A stretch of DNA of 64,000 nucleotides from Neopestalotiopsis rosae (lineage: Eukaryota > Ascomycota > Sordariomycetes > Amphisphaeriales > Sporocadaceae): contig JALGAS010000006.1 in assembly GCA_023078685.1 (NCBI GenBank), forward strand, positions 558,001-622,000, written 5' to 3'. The translations under genes and the position numbers were made by a program. This document shows positions 51,931 through 63,644 of the stretch, piece after piece; within the stretch, counting starts at the first letter, position 1; each line of letters opens with the position of its first letter. The notes below the pieces were generated by a model, which saw only the letters and a list, made by a program, of their open reading frames with translations, was not told the DNA's origin and ran no database searches.

Positions 51931-53941
51931 CTACGCAAGCGAACCAAGAGGGTCCCAGAGCGGCAAGATAACAGGCTCCTTCTTGAGCACGTCCCGAACC
52001 TCGCGCGTCAGGAATCGCGCGTCCACCACGGCCTGGTACGTGAACTCGTCCATCCAGGCGTCGCTCATGACGAACCAGCCCTTTTCGCCCACGCCCTCGC
52101 CCCAGCTGTTCTGGACGCGCCAGCGGACGGGCTGGCCGGTGCGCTCGTCGACGTGGACGGCCGTGAGCACCATGGCGTGCGTCATGGCCGACTCGCCGAC
52201 GCGCAGGCGGTCGGCCTTGTCGAGGTAGGTACTACCGCCTCCGCCGCTGCTGCCACCGCCCATGCTGCTGCCGCCGCCGCCGAGGATACCGACGTTGAAG
52301 CCCAGCTCATAGTCGACCAGGTCCAAGTCCATGACGCCGCCCTGGCGGTCGCTGAACTTGCCCACGTCGCAGCCGAAGAAGACGGGCAGGCCCGAGCGCA
52401 GCATGTCGACGGCGGCGCGCTTGAGCGCCGCCATCTCGACGTTGATGTAGGTGACGCCGCGTCCGCCGACGACGTTGCCCAGGCGGTCGACGGAGAGGAG
52501 GCTCAGGGCCGCGTGGCGCGGGTCGTGCACGAGCGAGACCATAGCCGCGATGGTGGCCGACGTGACGCGCAGCTCGGCGCGGAGCTCCGGCGCCGCAATG
52601 TCCCGCGCAAAGTCGACGGGGCTGACGGACACGGTGCGCACGCGGCCCTTCTTGTCCTTGAAGGTCCAGTCAAAGGCGTCGGTGGCGCTGGGCGGCGGGC
52701 CGAGCGTCAGGGTCAGGATCAGGTGTACCTGCCGCATCATCCTCTCCTTGGCGGCCGAGACGGTTGCCGCCGTCACCGAGGGCGTCTTGAGGAGCTTGCG
52801 CAGGGTCACGGCGTACTCGCGCAGCTTGGCCACGATGATGTAGTTGATGCCGCGGCTGTTCATTGCATTCCAGCTGTCGGGGTACTATGAGAAGCCACCA
52901 GTTAGATCATCGTGATCTGGTCTCGTAAGGGGATAATGATATGCTGCTGTGCTCGTGAAATTGAAGAGGTACCGCATCATATAATGTAGCATCTTTCACC
53001 CAGGGTACCATATTGATAAGAAAGCGGAATGATTTGATTTAAACTCACAAGTGCTTGTGGTACCAGTCCATACTTCTCAACGAGATTGTACACCATATCC
53101 CACTGGCCACCGTCGCTGACGGGGTCCGCAAGCACACGCTGCACAAGTCTCGAGTCGAGGTCCTCATCGGCGAGGTCAATGATGTTCTCAAGGAAATAAT
53201 TGGCCTTCTCCAGTTTGTCCCAGAAGAAGAGGTAGGCCTGCGACAGCTCAAAGGAGTCGAGGTTGTACTTTCTCATCAGAGCAACGCGAAACACGTTGGT
53301 ACTCGCAAACAGCCAGCAACGTCCTGAAGATCGTTGGTTTGTGATCGGTCCACCCTCGAGCGGAATCTGTTCACAGTGAGGAGTCAGTCGTCGTCTTGAC
53401 CACACCTAGATACTTTTTGGAAACTTTCCAAGTCTTGAGCTCAAGATGCCAATGCTCTACCCAGCATGATGCACCACATCAAAGAAGAGGAAATAAAAGT
53501 ATTTTTAATGTAAAAAAAACTAACCTGGGTATTAAACACGTGCTGATCAGCAATCTTGGTAGAACGTGAAGCCAGCACCTCCATCGGATTGGCTGAACTG
53601 AGTGCAGAGAGCGCAAGCCTATAAACACCATTAGCAAGAATGAAGCTTTTGTCATAATAATCTGGATGACCAATACGCGGGTCTACAAACCTGTTCTTTG
53701 GGTCTCGGAGCACCCTGGACTGCCACGAACCAAGAAGCTTGACTGGTAGAGCCTCGGCCGTGCGGCTTAGGCGTGCCTCTCTTGTGCGCTCGAGGGCGAC
53801 ATGAACGAATTCTTCGAGTTCTTCGACATCAATGTCGTCGTCGAGGCCGAGAGGCTCGCAGTTCAAGGTTGCCACGCGCTCCAATACCGCTTTCTCGTGC
53901 AAGACCTGCTCTGCGGTGGGTTTGGACTGAGAGGAACCCAT
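51931..53941 (-). CDS. BLH1: Bleomycin hydrolase (cysteine aminopeptidase, C1B family)
   Basis: Cytosolic papain-like aminopeptidase that trims peptides and inactivates bleomycin and homocysteine thiolactone; the family forms a hexameric barrel. Exons 53941-53525, 53366-53049 and 52884-51931 give 562 residues. All introns are phase 0: FNTQ-IPLEGG and [14 protein letters not shown]. Catalytic residues are clear: Gln150 and Cys156 in [13 protein letters not shown], His481 in [10 protein letters not shown], Asn504 in VQNSWGEG. The N-terminus MGSSQSKPT may be myristoylated (Gly2 with Ser/Ser/Lys, inference). The protein is longer than usual (about 450-500), partly through a Gly/Ser-rich insert at about 455-471. 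The far C-terminus is WDPLGSLA, so the self-processing arm of yeast Gal6 is altered. Codons in exon 3 are strongly GC-biased. Confidence 0.95.
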
Positions 53942-54671
53942 GGTGATGGCGTAGCGTATACTAGAACAGAAGTGGAGCGCTGGGTGGAGAGTGAGTATAG
54001 GTAGGTGCAAATCACAAGCTTGACTCGGTATAGTCTTCCTCTGCACTGGGATATAGTCAAAGCAATATGGTTACTGTAGACGTAAGTTTCCGAAGAGATT
54101 CTACAATCGTCGTAAAAGTAAGAATGAATGTTATCAGAGAATCATTCCGAGCTCCGATTTGTAAAGCTTGATGCCTAGTAACCAAGTATAGCAGGTAGCT
54201 TGATAACGTGATGAGGAGCGAGATGCGGGGGATAAGCATAAACCATGATTGGCCGATGGAAAGCGACACGGCTTCGGGGTTCGTGTTCCTGAACACCTTG
54301 ATGGCTTGAAGCAAGATAACAAACAGTACCTGGATGGTCTTTTTCGACCATCAATCTTGTTATTGCTTATAGTACTTACATCTTGATCGAAAAGCATGCA
54401 CAATCTGGATCGGCAATCGGAAAACAACAAGACTATTTCATAGCTCATCCAAGTGAATATATCAATTACCAGTCATTTACAAAGATGCTATCTACTAAAT
54501 GACCAAACATAAAATTTTCCCATCTCACACGATCAACCTTGATCATCATTCCCGTCGGGAGTAGCTGACTCGCTGTATCATGTGCACGAGACTGTCCGTA
54601 GTAATGCAAAGATAATTGACTCCGTTTATAAATCCAAACATCGTAAGTAGCCATTAAATTTTCGTGCCCAT
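53942..54671. other. Intergenic region between HEX1 and bleomycin hydrolase
   Basis: 730 bp, AT-rich. It must hold the HEX1 3' untranslated region and the bleomycin hydrolase promoter, both read on the minus strand. No ORF or repeat of note. Confidence 0.5.
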
Positions 54672-55321
54672 TTACAGGTTGGAGGCGTGGATGGTCTTGA
54701 CATCGACAACAAGCTCACGGCCGCCGTCGTTGATAACAAGCACACGGACGCTGCCGCGGCCAGACTCGAAAGCATTGGACAGACGGCTCCAGAGACCGGA
54801 CTGGTCAGTAACGGGAACACCGGTCTTGACATCACCAGTCTCGGTCATGGCAACAACGGTACCGTCCTGGATATCCAGAACACGGTACTGCTTGAAGATG
54901 GGACCAAGCATGGTCTGGACAACGACGCTGGGAGCGGGGTTGGAGACGAAGGAGGACTCCTCGTGAAGCTGCTTGGTGAACAGGTCGACACCGAGGTAGC
55001 GGTGCTGGCCAGTGGCAGCAGAGGTGGAGATGCGGATAACCTGGCAAGGGCGGCCCTGGAGCATCAGGATATCACCCATGCGGATGTGGTGGCAAGGGAT
55101 GGTGACGGTGTTGGGAACAGGGGCAGGCTGTGCAATGGGACGGGATCGCTCCCGAACCTCCCTGACCTCAACACGGTCGTGGTCGTGGTGGAAAACTTTG
55201 TCGGCCATCTTGTGAAGACCGTGACGGAACGAGTGGTACTGGCCTGAGTTATAAATTAGCCTAGTGTCAAGTCAAGGGCAATAATGGATTAGAACTAACC
55301 GCGTTCGTCGTAATATCCCAT
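54672..55321 (-). CDS. hex1: Woronin body major protein HEX1
   Basis: Self-assembles into the hexagonal crystal core of Woronin bodies, peroxisome-derived organelles that plug septal pores after hyphal injury. Exons 55321-55300 and 55243-54672 give 197 residues, starting MGYYDERG as in homologues. A short His/Asp-rich linker is followed by the conserved eIF5A-like fold: NTVTIPCHHIRMGDILMLQG, TSAATGQHRYLGVDLFTKQ, SSFVSNPAPSVVVQTMLGP, FKQYRVLDIQDG, FESGRGSVRVLV. The C-terminus is SNL, a variant PTS1 peroxisome signal where homologues usually have SRL. The phase-1 intron joins DERG-QYHSF. The reading frame stays open far upstream of this ATG (separate entry), so longer isoforms are likely. Identity is certain; the main start is inferred by homology. 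Confidence 0.96.
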
Positions 55322-56356
55322 TCTAGACTTTTGAGCGCCTGAGTGAACGGAGCGAGGATACTCTACGGTCTCCTCAACGATCTTGGTCTCCTTGTGGTAA
55401 GAAGGAGAAGGCTGGTGGGCTGCGTCGACGGTGGTCTCGACACGGATCTGCTCGTCGAAAGAGGGACGAGTGTGGTGGCTGGGAGCGTCAACGGTGGTAC
55501 CGGTTACGCGAATTTCCTCCTGGTAGGTAGGCTGGTATCGGCTGCGGTATTCGCGCTCGATCTGGTCAATAGCAGTGTAAGAGGGACGGTGCTGACGGTC
55601 AACTTCGACGTAGGTCTCGCCAAAGCTGCTAGCAGGTCTGGAATAACATGTCAGTACGAGTGCTCAAAAGTTTGTTCCGTTTTACAAGAAAACCATGAAT
55701 GATTGCCATGAGCCCTGGCTCGGGTATAGAACCAAGAGCTCGGGCCGGCGCACTGGCTGCTGGTGTATCTGTTCTCTTGAGCCCCAGATGTGGACACGAT
55801 CGATGCGTTCGTGCGCTGGCAGTTATCCCTGTTCCTGTGTGGGCGGGGCCAGATAACCTCATGATGGGGCTCATCGAGCATGATGATGTACACCATTGAT
55901 CTGCACCAACTCGCTCATGGCCGTTGGAATGGTGAAATTCCTTGACCGTGTGGAATGCAACGGGCATGGCTGAAAGTGGCTTCAAACGAGAAATGTGGCT
56001 ACTAACCTGTGCTCTTCGTGGTGCTCGTGGTACTCGCGGTGGACACCGGGACGGCGGTAACGTTCCTCTTCACGTGTGATATGGACCTCTTCTTCGCTGT
56101 AGCGGTGCTCGCGGCGAGGAGGAAGGTTAACAGAGGCCTGCGAGGAAGAGTAGTGATCCTCCCGTCCGGCTTTCTTGTCAGGAAGGTTGATCTGAACCTC
56201 CTGATGGGTCTGAGTGGTTGTCTCTACCTCAGCTGTCTTTTCGTCCTTGTAAGACGAAGGGAAGATGCTGAAGGGAACGGGTACTCTGGCTTCAAAATCC
56301 AGATTGCCGACCTGATGGGCGCGAGAGTCCTCTCCTCGACAACCTTTCGCGCAATG
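55322..56356 (-). other. In-frame upstream extension of HEX1 (alternative 5' exons)
   Basis: Two exon-like blocks are in frame with HEX1. The first, 56356-56007, ends in CACAG|GTTAGT. The second, 55637-55300, follows a TTCCAG acceptor and runs through MGYYDERG. The join gives HEEHR-PASSFGE. Together they add about 222 codons of clear protein character: polar, His/Glu/Arg-rich, with degenerate repeats such as EEIRVTGTTVDAP, EQIRVETTVDAA and ETKIVEETVEYP. There is no ATG in this frame before MGYYDERG, so translation would need an upstream exon I cannot see or a non-ATG start. The flank at 56400-56520 is pyrimidine-rich in the minus direction, as expected for a transcription start. Alternative 5' splicing of hex1 has been reported in other moulds (recalled, unverified). 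Confidence 0.65.
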
Positions 56357-57986
56357 CTACGAAAGGAAGACAAGAAGATTTCTCTTGCTCTTCTTTCTAT
56401 ATGCTGAAAGAAAAGAGGTGGAGAGAAGCTGCGGCTGATGCGGCGCTTCTTAACCTGGATCTTTCAGTTTTGAGAGGAAGAAGAGGAAGAGAGAAGTGAG
56501 GCTTTTGGGTAGAGATTGGGTTCTGAAGAGCGGTCTGGCAGAAACTGGGTTTGGGACTGGAGGAGAAGAAGGAAGACGGGGGGAGGAGGCAACGGTGCTG
56601 GCTTTTCAATGGTTCAGATGTTGCGTGGCAGCCGAATGCAGGGTTTCTGTGGTCCAACGTTGTTTACACGAGGTGGAGCTTGTGTTTATCCCAGCCTGTA
56701 CGCAGCTAGGACCGCGCCTAGGAGCTGCCCGAGGGCCAACCGGCAGGCCCTGGACTGTGGATACCCCATTGAGCGGCTGGGGGAGGGGGGGCTGCTTTTC
56801 TTGGGGGGAGAGGGGACAGTGGCAGGTACTATGTAGGTGGGAGAGACGGACGAGGTGATTCCCATGGTTTCCAGGCTCCTTCATCGCTCGCTTGGCTTTA
56901 GCTGGGCTTTGTCTGGGCTGGGCTACGCATAGGATCGATGTATGAATGCAGTATGGATTATCCCACTCGGATGCTGATAGGCCTGGGGCCTGGGGGATGA
57001 ATTAGATGGACTTTTGTTTGCGGAATATGTGTCCGGTCTTGTCACTAGGAGTGACCGACGATACATCAACACATGCTTGTGGATTGAAACGATTGTACGT
57101 ATGCAATTGAGTAGAAGAGGCAAGGAAAGCAGCACTAGATCACAATTGACCCAACCTCTCTTGATCCGCTTTCATCACCCAGACATTGTTATTCTAGGAT
57201 GAACGCAGAGGACTAGCTCAGCAGTCAGCTTAGCATGTTGGATATATTTCAACACCTGAAGCTGCCTCCCCGGGCATCATAAGTCCTGGTTGCTGCCCTG
57301 AAGTTCTCATTGACGTTTGGGCATTGAAAGAGACATTTGCCTACAACCGGCTTGGGAGAGCGCCCAGCTCGAATAGTCAACGTGTTGACTGTGTCCTCAC
57401 ACTTGCCTAACCTATGTACCTATGCAAAAAAGTTTAAAAACGTACAGTCCTGGGCTATGTACCAAGTCTACGGGAGCCGGATCGGACGCCAGGGCGCCCA
57501 AACGCACCGTGTTGAGCCCGATGGGTATGGGGTTCAATGGGGACGATCGAGGAGCTTGGGCGGGCGCCAATGCGTTCCCAGCATCTTCTGTCACATTGAG
57601 AAGATGCCGCCGCATTCATCTTTCGATTTGAAAAAACATGTGTGCCCTTTGAAACGACCAATTGAGGCTTGAGATATGGTCAATTGGCCTGGACTCATCA
57701 TGACAAGATTGGCAAATGCAATGATTTGCCGAAATGGAAAGAGGCTGGGCCCTAATTATTACTCTGAGGCACCACTTGTCTGCGCAGAGTATCATCAAAA
57801 GGCGTGGACGGAGGTTGGGAAAGATTGTCCCTTGCAACCCGTGGGGCGATGGCTGGGTAGCAGCGCTGACAGCACGCACATAGCAGATAGGATCGCCGCT
57901 TGGAACGTGCAACACAATTGGAGCATCACAGCGCAGCGCTCGGCGATTCGTCCGGTTCCTAGCTCCTGGCGCTAGGTACCAGCGAG

Positions 57987-58006
57987 AAAAAAAAAAAAAA
58001 AAAAAA
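57987..58006. repeat. Poly-A tract (A20)
   Basis: Twenty consecutive A residues flanked by GCGAG and GAGAATCC. No coding sequence with transposon character precedes it, so a retroposed tail is not supported. Confidence 0.85.
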
Positions 58007-59716
58007 GAGAATCCCCAACCACGCCGCAGGGCTATGTATGTGCTATGTATGATGCAGATAGTAGTGCGAGGACATCTTGCATTGGTCTGCGGTGAGCGTG
58101 GATTCTTTCTATTGGGTTGGCCTGAAGTCCAGTCGTCAGTTCGTCCACATCTTGCTGCAAGGCCGCGCGCGTTATTGTGGATGAGCTGAGTTCCCGTCAC
58201 TTCCATGCGCAGCTGGCAGGTACGGTACTAGTAGTCTGTAGTATGCTTCGGTGGCTTTGGACGTGAGCCATCATGTCCCGGGTACGTGCCTGGTGCTTGC
58301 TTACAGCCACAGTAGCTTGCTCCACTGATCACACATTGCCTGGTCTAGATCTGTGCTTGTTTTGCAGTGTATAACATGCATTGAGGCCCTCATCCTTCTC
58401 TTTGTCTTCAAGCTTGTTCTCCTGTTTGATTGCGATGCTGCCTTTCGCTGTTTTGCAGCTCTGGCAATGAATAAAAAACCACCTCAATATTCCGTGCTGT
58501 TCCAATAGTGCCTCCAACTAAATCCCCTGAAACCTGGAGCTACCTTGTTGCCATGACGACCGGGAACCAGACGCGCTACAATGTACCGGGGTCGTGCTGA
58601 CCAGCCTAAGCCCATTCTGCCCGTGCGGAACGGCGGAGCCTCGGCATCGAAACACTCGGCTTCTTTCCTGGGGATGTTTTTATTCAGCACCTATCGAGGA
58701 ATCAGCTCCGTTCATCACAAGATGGACGGGTTGTCGTTTCCGGAGTGATGGCTGCTACTACCAATCGGGCCCAGGACATGAAACTATCATGTGCAAAGGA
58801 TACTTAGTTAACAATATGTTCGCTGTCAAAGCAAGCCAGACGCGCCAAGCCATGCGTGTTTGTTTCCTATGCCAGCTGAAAATAAGATTAAACTTGAGTC
58901 GCGCGCCTAAGCTTTGCTCGGAACGCCATCGGTTGTCGCCATGAAAAAGTCGATATTGAAAAAGGAAGGTCAACAGTAGATTCTGCATGTCGATCAGAGG
59001 AGAAAGAGAGTAAAAGGCCTCGGGGAGTAGACATCTGCTTTGCGCATCGTCACTGCTCCCTCAAGAGTCTACAGATTAGACCAATATGGCGTTACATGTT
59101 TGCTAGATTATATCGCACCAATATCTCAACGGCCAGTCTATCACATCCTCGAAAGGAAAACCGCCTCAATGAGAGGATCCATGCATGAGACGCAGTCCTC
59201 CATAGGGCAGACTATAAGGTTGAGCATAATCAGCTTACGCATCTGACACATGCAACTCAATGGCGCCACGAGGCAAGAGCACATTGTCATGATGTCAATA
59301 ATTGTAGTTTATTCTCCCAAGTCTGTCTATTTCTTTATGATGACTGCTCTGCTTACTTTATCAGCTCCGTTCAATATTCTCAGCGGCCAACTAAAGTTTG
59401 ACATATGTTAACTCGTACCACGCAGCACTTAATTGTGTCCATGCATTTTTACATGCATCTTTCAAGCTGCACTGAGAAGTTTCTATGAATATCAACTAGT
59501 AATTAATGGCACACTAAACTACGAAATTCTAAATAGGATAGTCGCTCTATATTGGCATATTCGATAGTATAGGTTTGCTCAAAACACCCTCCATATCTTC
59601 CTTGGAAACCGCAGCCAATCAGATAGAGCCATTTAGTATTTCAATCATTATACTTGTCAAAGTGATGCTGATTATCCATTGAGTATTGCATGTATTGACC
59701 GTTTTATCCACCAGAG

Positions 59717-59728
59717 CACGTGACGTCA
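59717..59728. promoter_or_regulatory. Overlapping E-box and CRE (CACGTGACGTCA)
   Basis: The palindromes CACGTG (59717-59722) and TGACGTCA (59721-59728) overlap by two bases, 186 bp upstream of the RQC2 start codon. CACGTG is bound by bHLH factors and TGACGTCA by ATF/CREB-type bZIP factors in fungi. The position suits a proximal regulatory element. The binding factor is inferred from the motifs only. Confidence 0.5.
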
Positions 59729-59913
59729 TGGCCGAATGTGTCATCACCGAAACGGATTCCACCGATGGGCCCCGCCATTCGTCATACGGAGTTCAAGTGC
59801 CCCGCGGTTGCTTTAAGAAATTCTACATCACCTACCCCGAACTGCAGTGAGCAATTGCTTGACGTCTGACGACACGCGGTCTGCGACAGAATTGACAGAG
59901 ACAAACCGTCACA

Positions 59914-62900
59914 ATGAAGCAGAGATTCTCTTCTTTGGATGTAAAGGTGAGGACACGGTCAATCGAACGAAGCTTGCTAGCCGGCAACTGATAGTGTTTG
60001 CGCCTCCAGGTCATCGCTCACGAGCTCTCGGCGAGCTTAGTCTCGCTTCGAGTATCAAACATTTACGACCTATCCTCCAAGATTCTCCTTCTCAAGTTTG
60101 CCAAACCAGACAACAAGAAACAGCTTCTCATCGACTCGGGCTTCCGCTGCCACTTGACGGATTTCGCGCGAACAACAGCAGCTGCGCCCTCAGTCTTTGT
60201 CCAAAAGCTGCGGAAATACTTGAAAACGAGGCGCTTGACCTCAGTCTCGCAAATCGGAACAGATCGCATCATCGAGTTTCAATTCAGTGATGGCCAATAC
60301 CGACTCTACCTTGAATTCTTCGCCAGCGGTAATGTGATATTGACAGACAGCGATCTGAAGATTCTTACCCTTCTACGCAACGTACCCGAAGGCGAGGGCC
60401 AGGAACCGCAAAGAGTTGGACTAACATACTCTCTGGAAAACCGGCAAAACTATGGAGGAGTTCCGGATCTCACAAAAGAAAGAGTGCGAACTGCACTGCA
60501 AACAATTGTGAGCAAGAACGCATCTGCCGCCGCCGCGGGTAAGAAGATCAAGAAGAGGCCCGGCGACGAGCTACGAAAAGGCCTTGCCACGACGATTACG
60601 GAGCTCCCGCCAATATTAGTCGATCATGCACTGAAAACAAACGGTTTCGACACTACAGCACAACCAGCATCTGTGCTTGAAAATGACGAGTTGTTGGATC
60701 TCCTCTTGCGCTCGCTGGAACAGGCACGAAAAATTGTAGGGGATGCCACGAGTTCGGACACCTGCAAAGGATACATCTTTGCCAAGACGAGGCCCAAGAA
60801 GCCCCAGCAGGATACTGAGGAAAAGACTGACCAAGAGGTTTCTAATGGTCTGCTTTACGAAGACTTCCACCCCTTCATCCCCAAAACATTCCAGGAAGAC
60901 CCTCAGTATACCGTGCTTGACTTTGAGAACTACAACCGCATGGTGGACGAATTCTTCTCCTCGATCGAAGGGCAAAAGCTTGAGTCGAAATTGTCAGAAA
61001 GAGAAGCTGCGGCAAAGAAGAAGCTTGAAGCTGCCAAGGCTGATCAAGCAAAGAGAATAGAAGGATTACAGGAAGTCCAAACTCTGAATATGAGGAAGGC
61101 CAGTGCAATCCAGGCAAACGTGGAGCGTGTACAAGAGGCCATTGATGCTGTCAATGGCCTCATCGCCCAGGGTATGGATTGGGTGGACATTGGAAAACTC
61201 ATCGACAGAGAGCGTCTACGGAAGAACCCAGTAGCTGCCATCATTGCCTCTCCATTGAAGCTTTCTGAGAATACAATTACATTACTGCTGGGTGAGGCAG
61301 AAGAAGAGGAAGAAGACGAAGCGTACGAGACCGACTCATCCGACTCCGAGGACGACGATGATGCTGCAGCTTCTGCGAAACAGAACAGCAGCAAACAGTT
61401 ATCGATAGATGTAGATCTTGGTCTTTCTCCATGGGCCAACGCAAGAAGTTACTACGGCGAGAGAAAACAAGCCGCTGTAAAGGAACAGAAGACAGCATCC
61501 CAGGCAGAGATTGCGCTGAAAAATGCGGAGCAGAAGATTGCCATCGAATTGAAGAAGGGACTTAAGCAAGAGAAGCCCCTCCTACAGCCAGTCAGGAAGC
61601 AGATGTGGTTCGAAAAGTTCATTTGGTTTGTCTCATCTGACGGCTATCTTGTGCTTGGTGGCAAGGACGCTGCACAAAACGAAATCATATATCGCCGCTA
61701 CTTGAAGAAGGGCGATGTTTATGTTCACGCAGACCTCCACGGCGCACCTAGCGTGGTCATCAAGAATAATCCTCAGACTCCTGATGCTCCCATTCCGCCC
61801 TCAACACTTTCGCAGGCGGGACATCTCTCGGTATGTGCATCGTCTGCATGGGACTCAAAGGCCGGCATGGGAGCCTACTGGGTCACTGCAGATCAAGTAT
61901 CGAAATCTGCGCCCACGGGAGAGTTTCTTCCCACTGGCAGCTTCATGATTCGTGGCAAGAAGAACTTTTTGCCTCCAGCGCAGCTTATCCTTGGTTTTGG
62001 CATCATGTTCAAAATCAGCGAGGAAAGCAAGAGCAGACATGTCAAGCACAGACTACACGACGGAGAGAAACCTCATACTTCTGCTACTGAAGCCGTGAGA
62101 GAGACGCTGGATGATGATGCAGCCAGCCACGACGGACATAGCGAGATTGCGGACCACACGGAACCTGAAGACGACGCCGATGACGACCAAGAAAAGGATC
62201 ACGAGAGCAGAGCCAACCCCTTGCAATCGTCTGGAGAGGCCAGAGAGGACCCTGACGAGGAAGATCCATCTCCTGCTGAAGAGATGAGCAAGCTTGATGT
62301 ACAAGACCCCAGCTCCGAAGAGGCGACCCCCGCAGATGATCCAGAGGCAACTGAACAGGACAAAGAGGAGGAGCAATCGGAAGACGAGGAAGATCCTTCA
62401 TCGAAATCGACCGCAGCGGCAACATCTGGTAAGGCGGCTTCGCAGCCACAAGCACAGAAGAAGCAACAGCCAAAGCGTGGCCAGCGAGGCAAAGCCAAGA
62501 AGATCGCCGCCAAGTACAAAGATCAGGATGACGAGGATCGCCTTGCGATTGAATCACTTATTGGTGCGACTTCTGGTCAAAAGAAGGCTGAAGCCGAGGC
62601 TAAAGCCAAGGCGGAACGCGAAGCTGCTCAGCTTGCTGCCAAGGAGCGTCGCCGTGCCCAACATCAGAAACAACAACGCGAGACAGCAGAACACGAAGAG
62701 GTCCGAAAGATGATGCTCGAAGAAGGCGTTGATGTTCTTGAGCCGGACGAGGCCGAAAAGGCCACTCCTCTGGATAGCCTTGTGGGTGCACCAATGGTGG
62801 GTGATGAGATCCTCGAGGCTATCGTTGTCTGCGGGCCATATGCAGCTCTGGGTAAACTGAAGTACAAGGTCAAGCTGCAGCCAGGCGCGCAGAAGAAGGG

Positions 62901-63159
62901 CAAGGCGATCAAGGAGATCCTAGAAGGCTGGAAGGCGGTTAGCACCAAGAAGGGCGTTCTGGATGAGAAGAGTCAGGACAAGGAACGCATGTGGCCGCGA
63001 GAGGTCGAGCTGCTCAAAGCACTCAAGCCCGAGGAGGCGGTAAACACCGTGCCAGTTGGCAAGGTGCGAGTAATGGTTACGGGCGGCGCTTCTGGAGGCG
63101 GCGGCGGAGGAGACAAGGGCAAGGGTGGAAAAGGAGGTGGTAAGGGCAAGAAGCGATAG
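59914..63159 (+). CDS. RQC2: Ribosome quality control factor Rqc2 (Tae2/NEMF family)
   Basis: Binds stalled 60S ribosomes with peptidyl-tRNA, recruits the Ltn1 ubiquitin ligase and directs C-terminal Ala/Thr tailing. Exon 1 (59914-59946) encodes MKQRFSSLDVK. A 63-bp phase-0 intron follows; exon 2 is 60010-63159. Total 1060 residues, near family length. NFACT-N domain at the start; Asp9 and Asp96-Arg97 (GTDRIIEF) match the yeast residues needed for tailing. Coiled coil at about 325-425. Acidic patch (EAEEEEEDEAYETD). NFACT-R domain at 543-650 (MWFEKFIWFVSSDGYLVLGG, RYLKKGDVYVHADLHGA). A long acidic and basic disordered part is followed by NFACT-C at about 932-1035 (LGKLKYKVKLQPGAQKKGKA). The tail is Gly/Lys-rich (GGGGGGDKGKGGKGGGKGK). 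Start and intron are supported by the conserved N-terminus. Confidence 0.97.
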
Positions 63160-63644
63160 ATTATGCTCTCTAAATCTATTCAAGAGTTACCTGAGGAAGA
63201 ATGCATATTTGCTCAAGATATAAGTGGCTTACACAAGATTTGAGATTATTTTAAATGCTTGTCTTCTTCTATCTACAACAAACGCTGCTGTCATGCAACT
63301 GTTTTGTCTATAGTAAGGGAAATACCCGGCGAACGCATACGCCGGCTGCGGCATATGGTTGTCTTCATCAGCGCGGCCGGGACTTGAGCCTTCTGCCCAT
63401 CATACGGTACTCTTGCTGCCGGGCATGGCCGAGGCTGTCATGGGTAGAGTCTTACAGGTTTTTACTCGGCCTAATGTTGGCTAAGAAACAATATGGCCTG
63501 CCGTTGTAGGCTGAGGATCTGAGCTCCTACCCAGATATCAAACAGTGCTGAGGGGCTTCTTGTTCGAGAGCCTCTATACACCACGCCTTGGATCGGCCGC
63601 GGACTTCATTAAATAGTCGGTCTTCAAATCGGCTTGATCCTTTT
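63160..63644. other. Convergent intergenic region
   Basis: Holds the 3' ends of RQC2 and of the partial gene at the right edge. No gene or repeat seen. Confidence 0.5.

Larger units (their letters stand above)
56357..59913. other. Divergent intergenic region between HEX1 and RQC2
   Basis: 3.5 kb serving as upstream region for both flanking genes. It contains a CT/AG-rich leader zone near 56400-56620, a G-rich patch at 56780-56820, an A20 tract at 57987-58006 and an AT-rich part from 59250 on. ORFs on both strands near 57340-58200 have no motifs. No gene supported. Confidence 0.5.

Noticed and set aside
51916..52890. 324-codon plus-strand ORF
   Set aside because: Antisense shadow of the GC-rich third exon of bleomycin hydrolase; Ala/Val/Asp/His-rich composition is typical of such shadows.
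57987..58006. A20 tract as the tail of a retroposed gene or LINE
   Set aside because: No reverse transcriptase or gene copy precedes it and no target-site duplication is evident.
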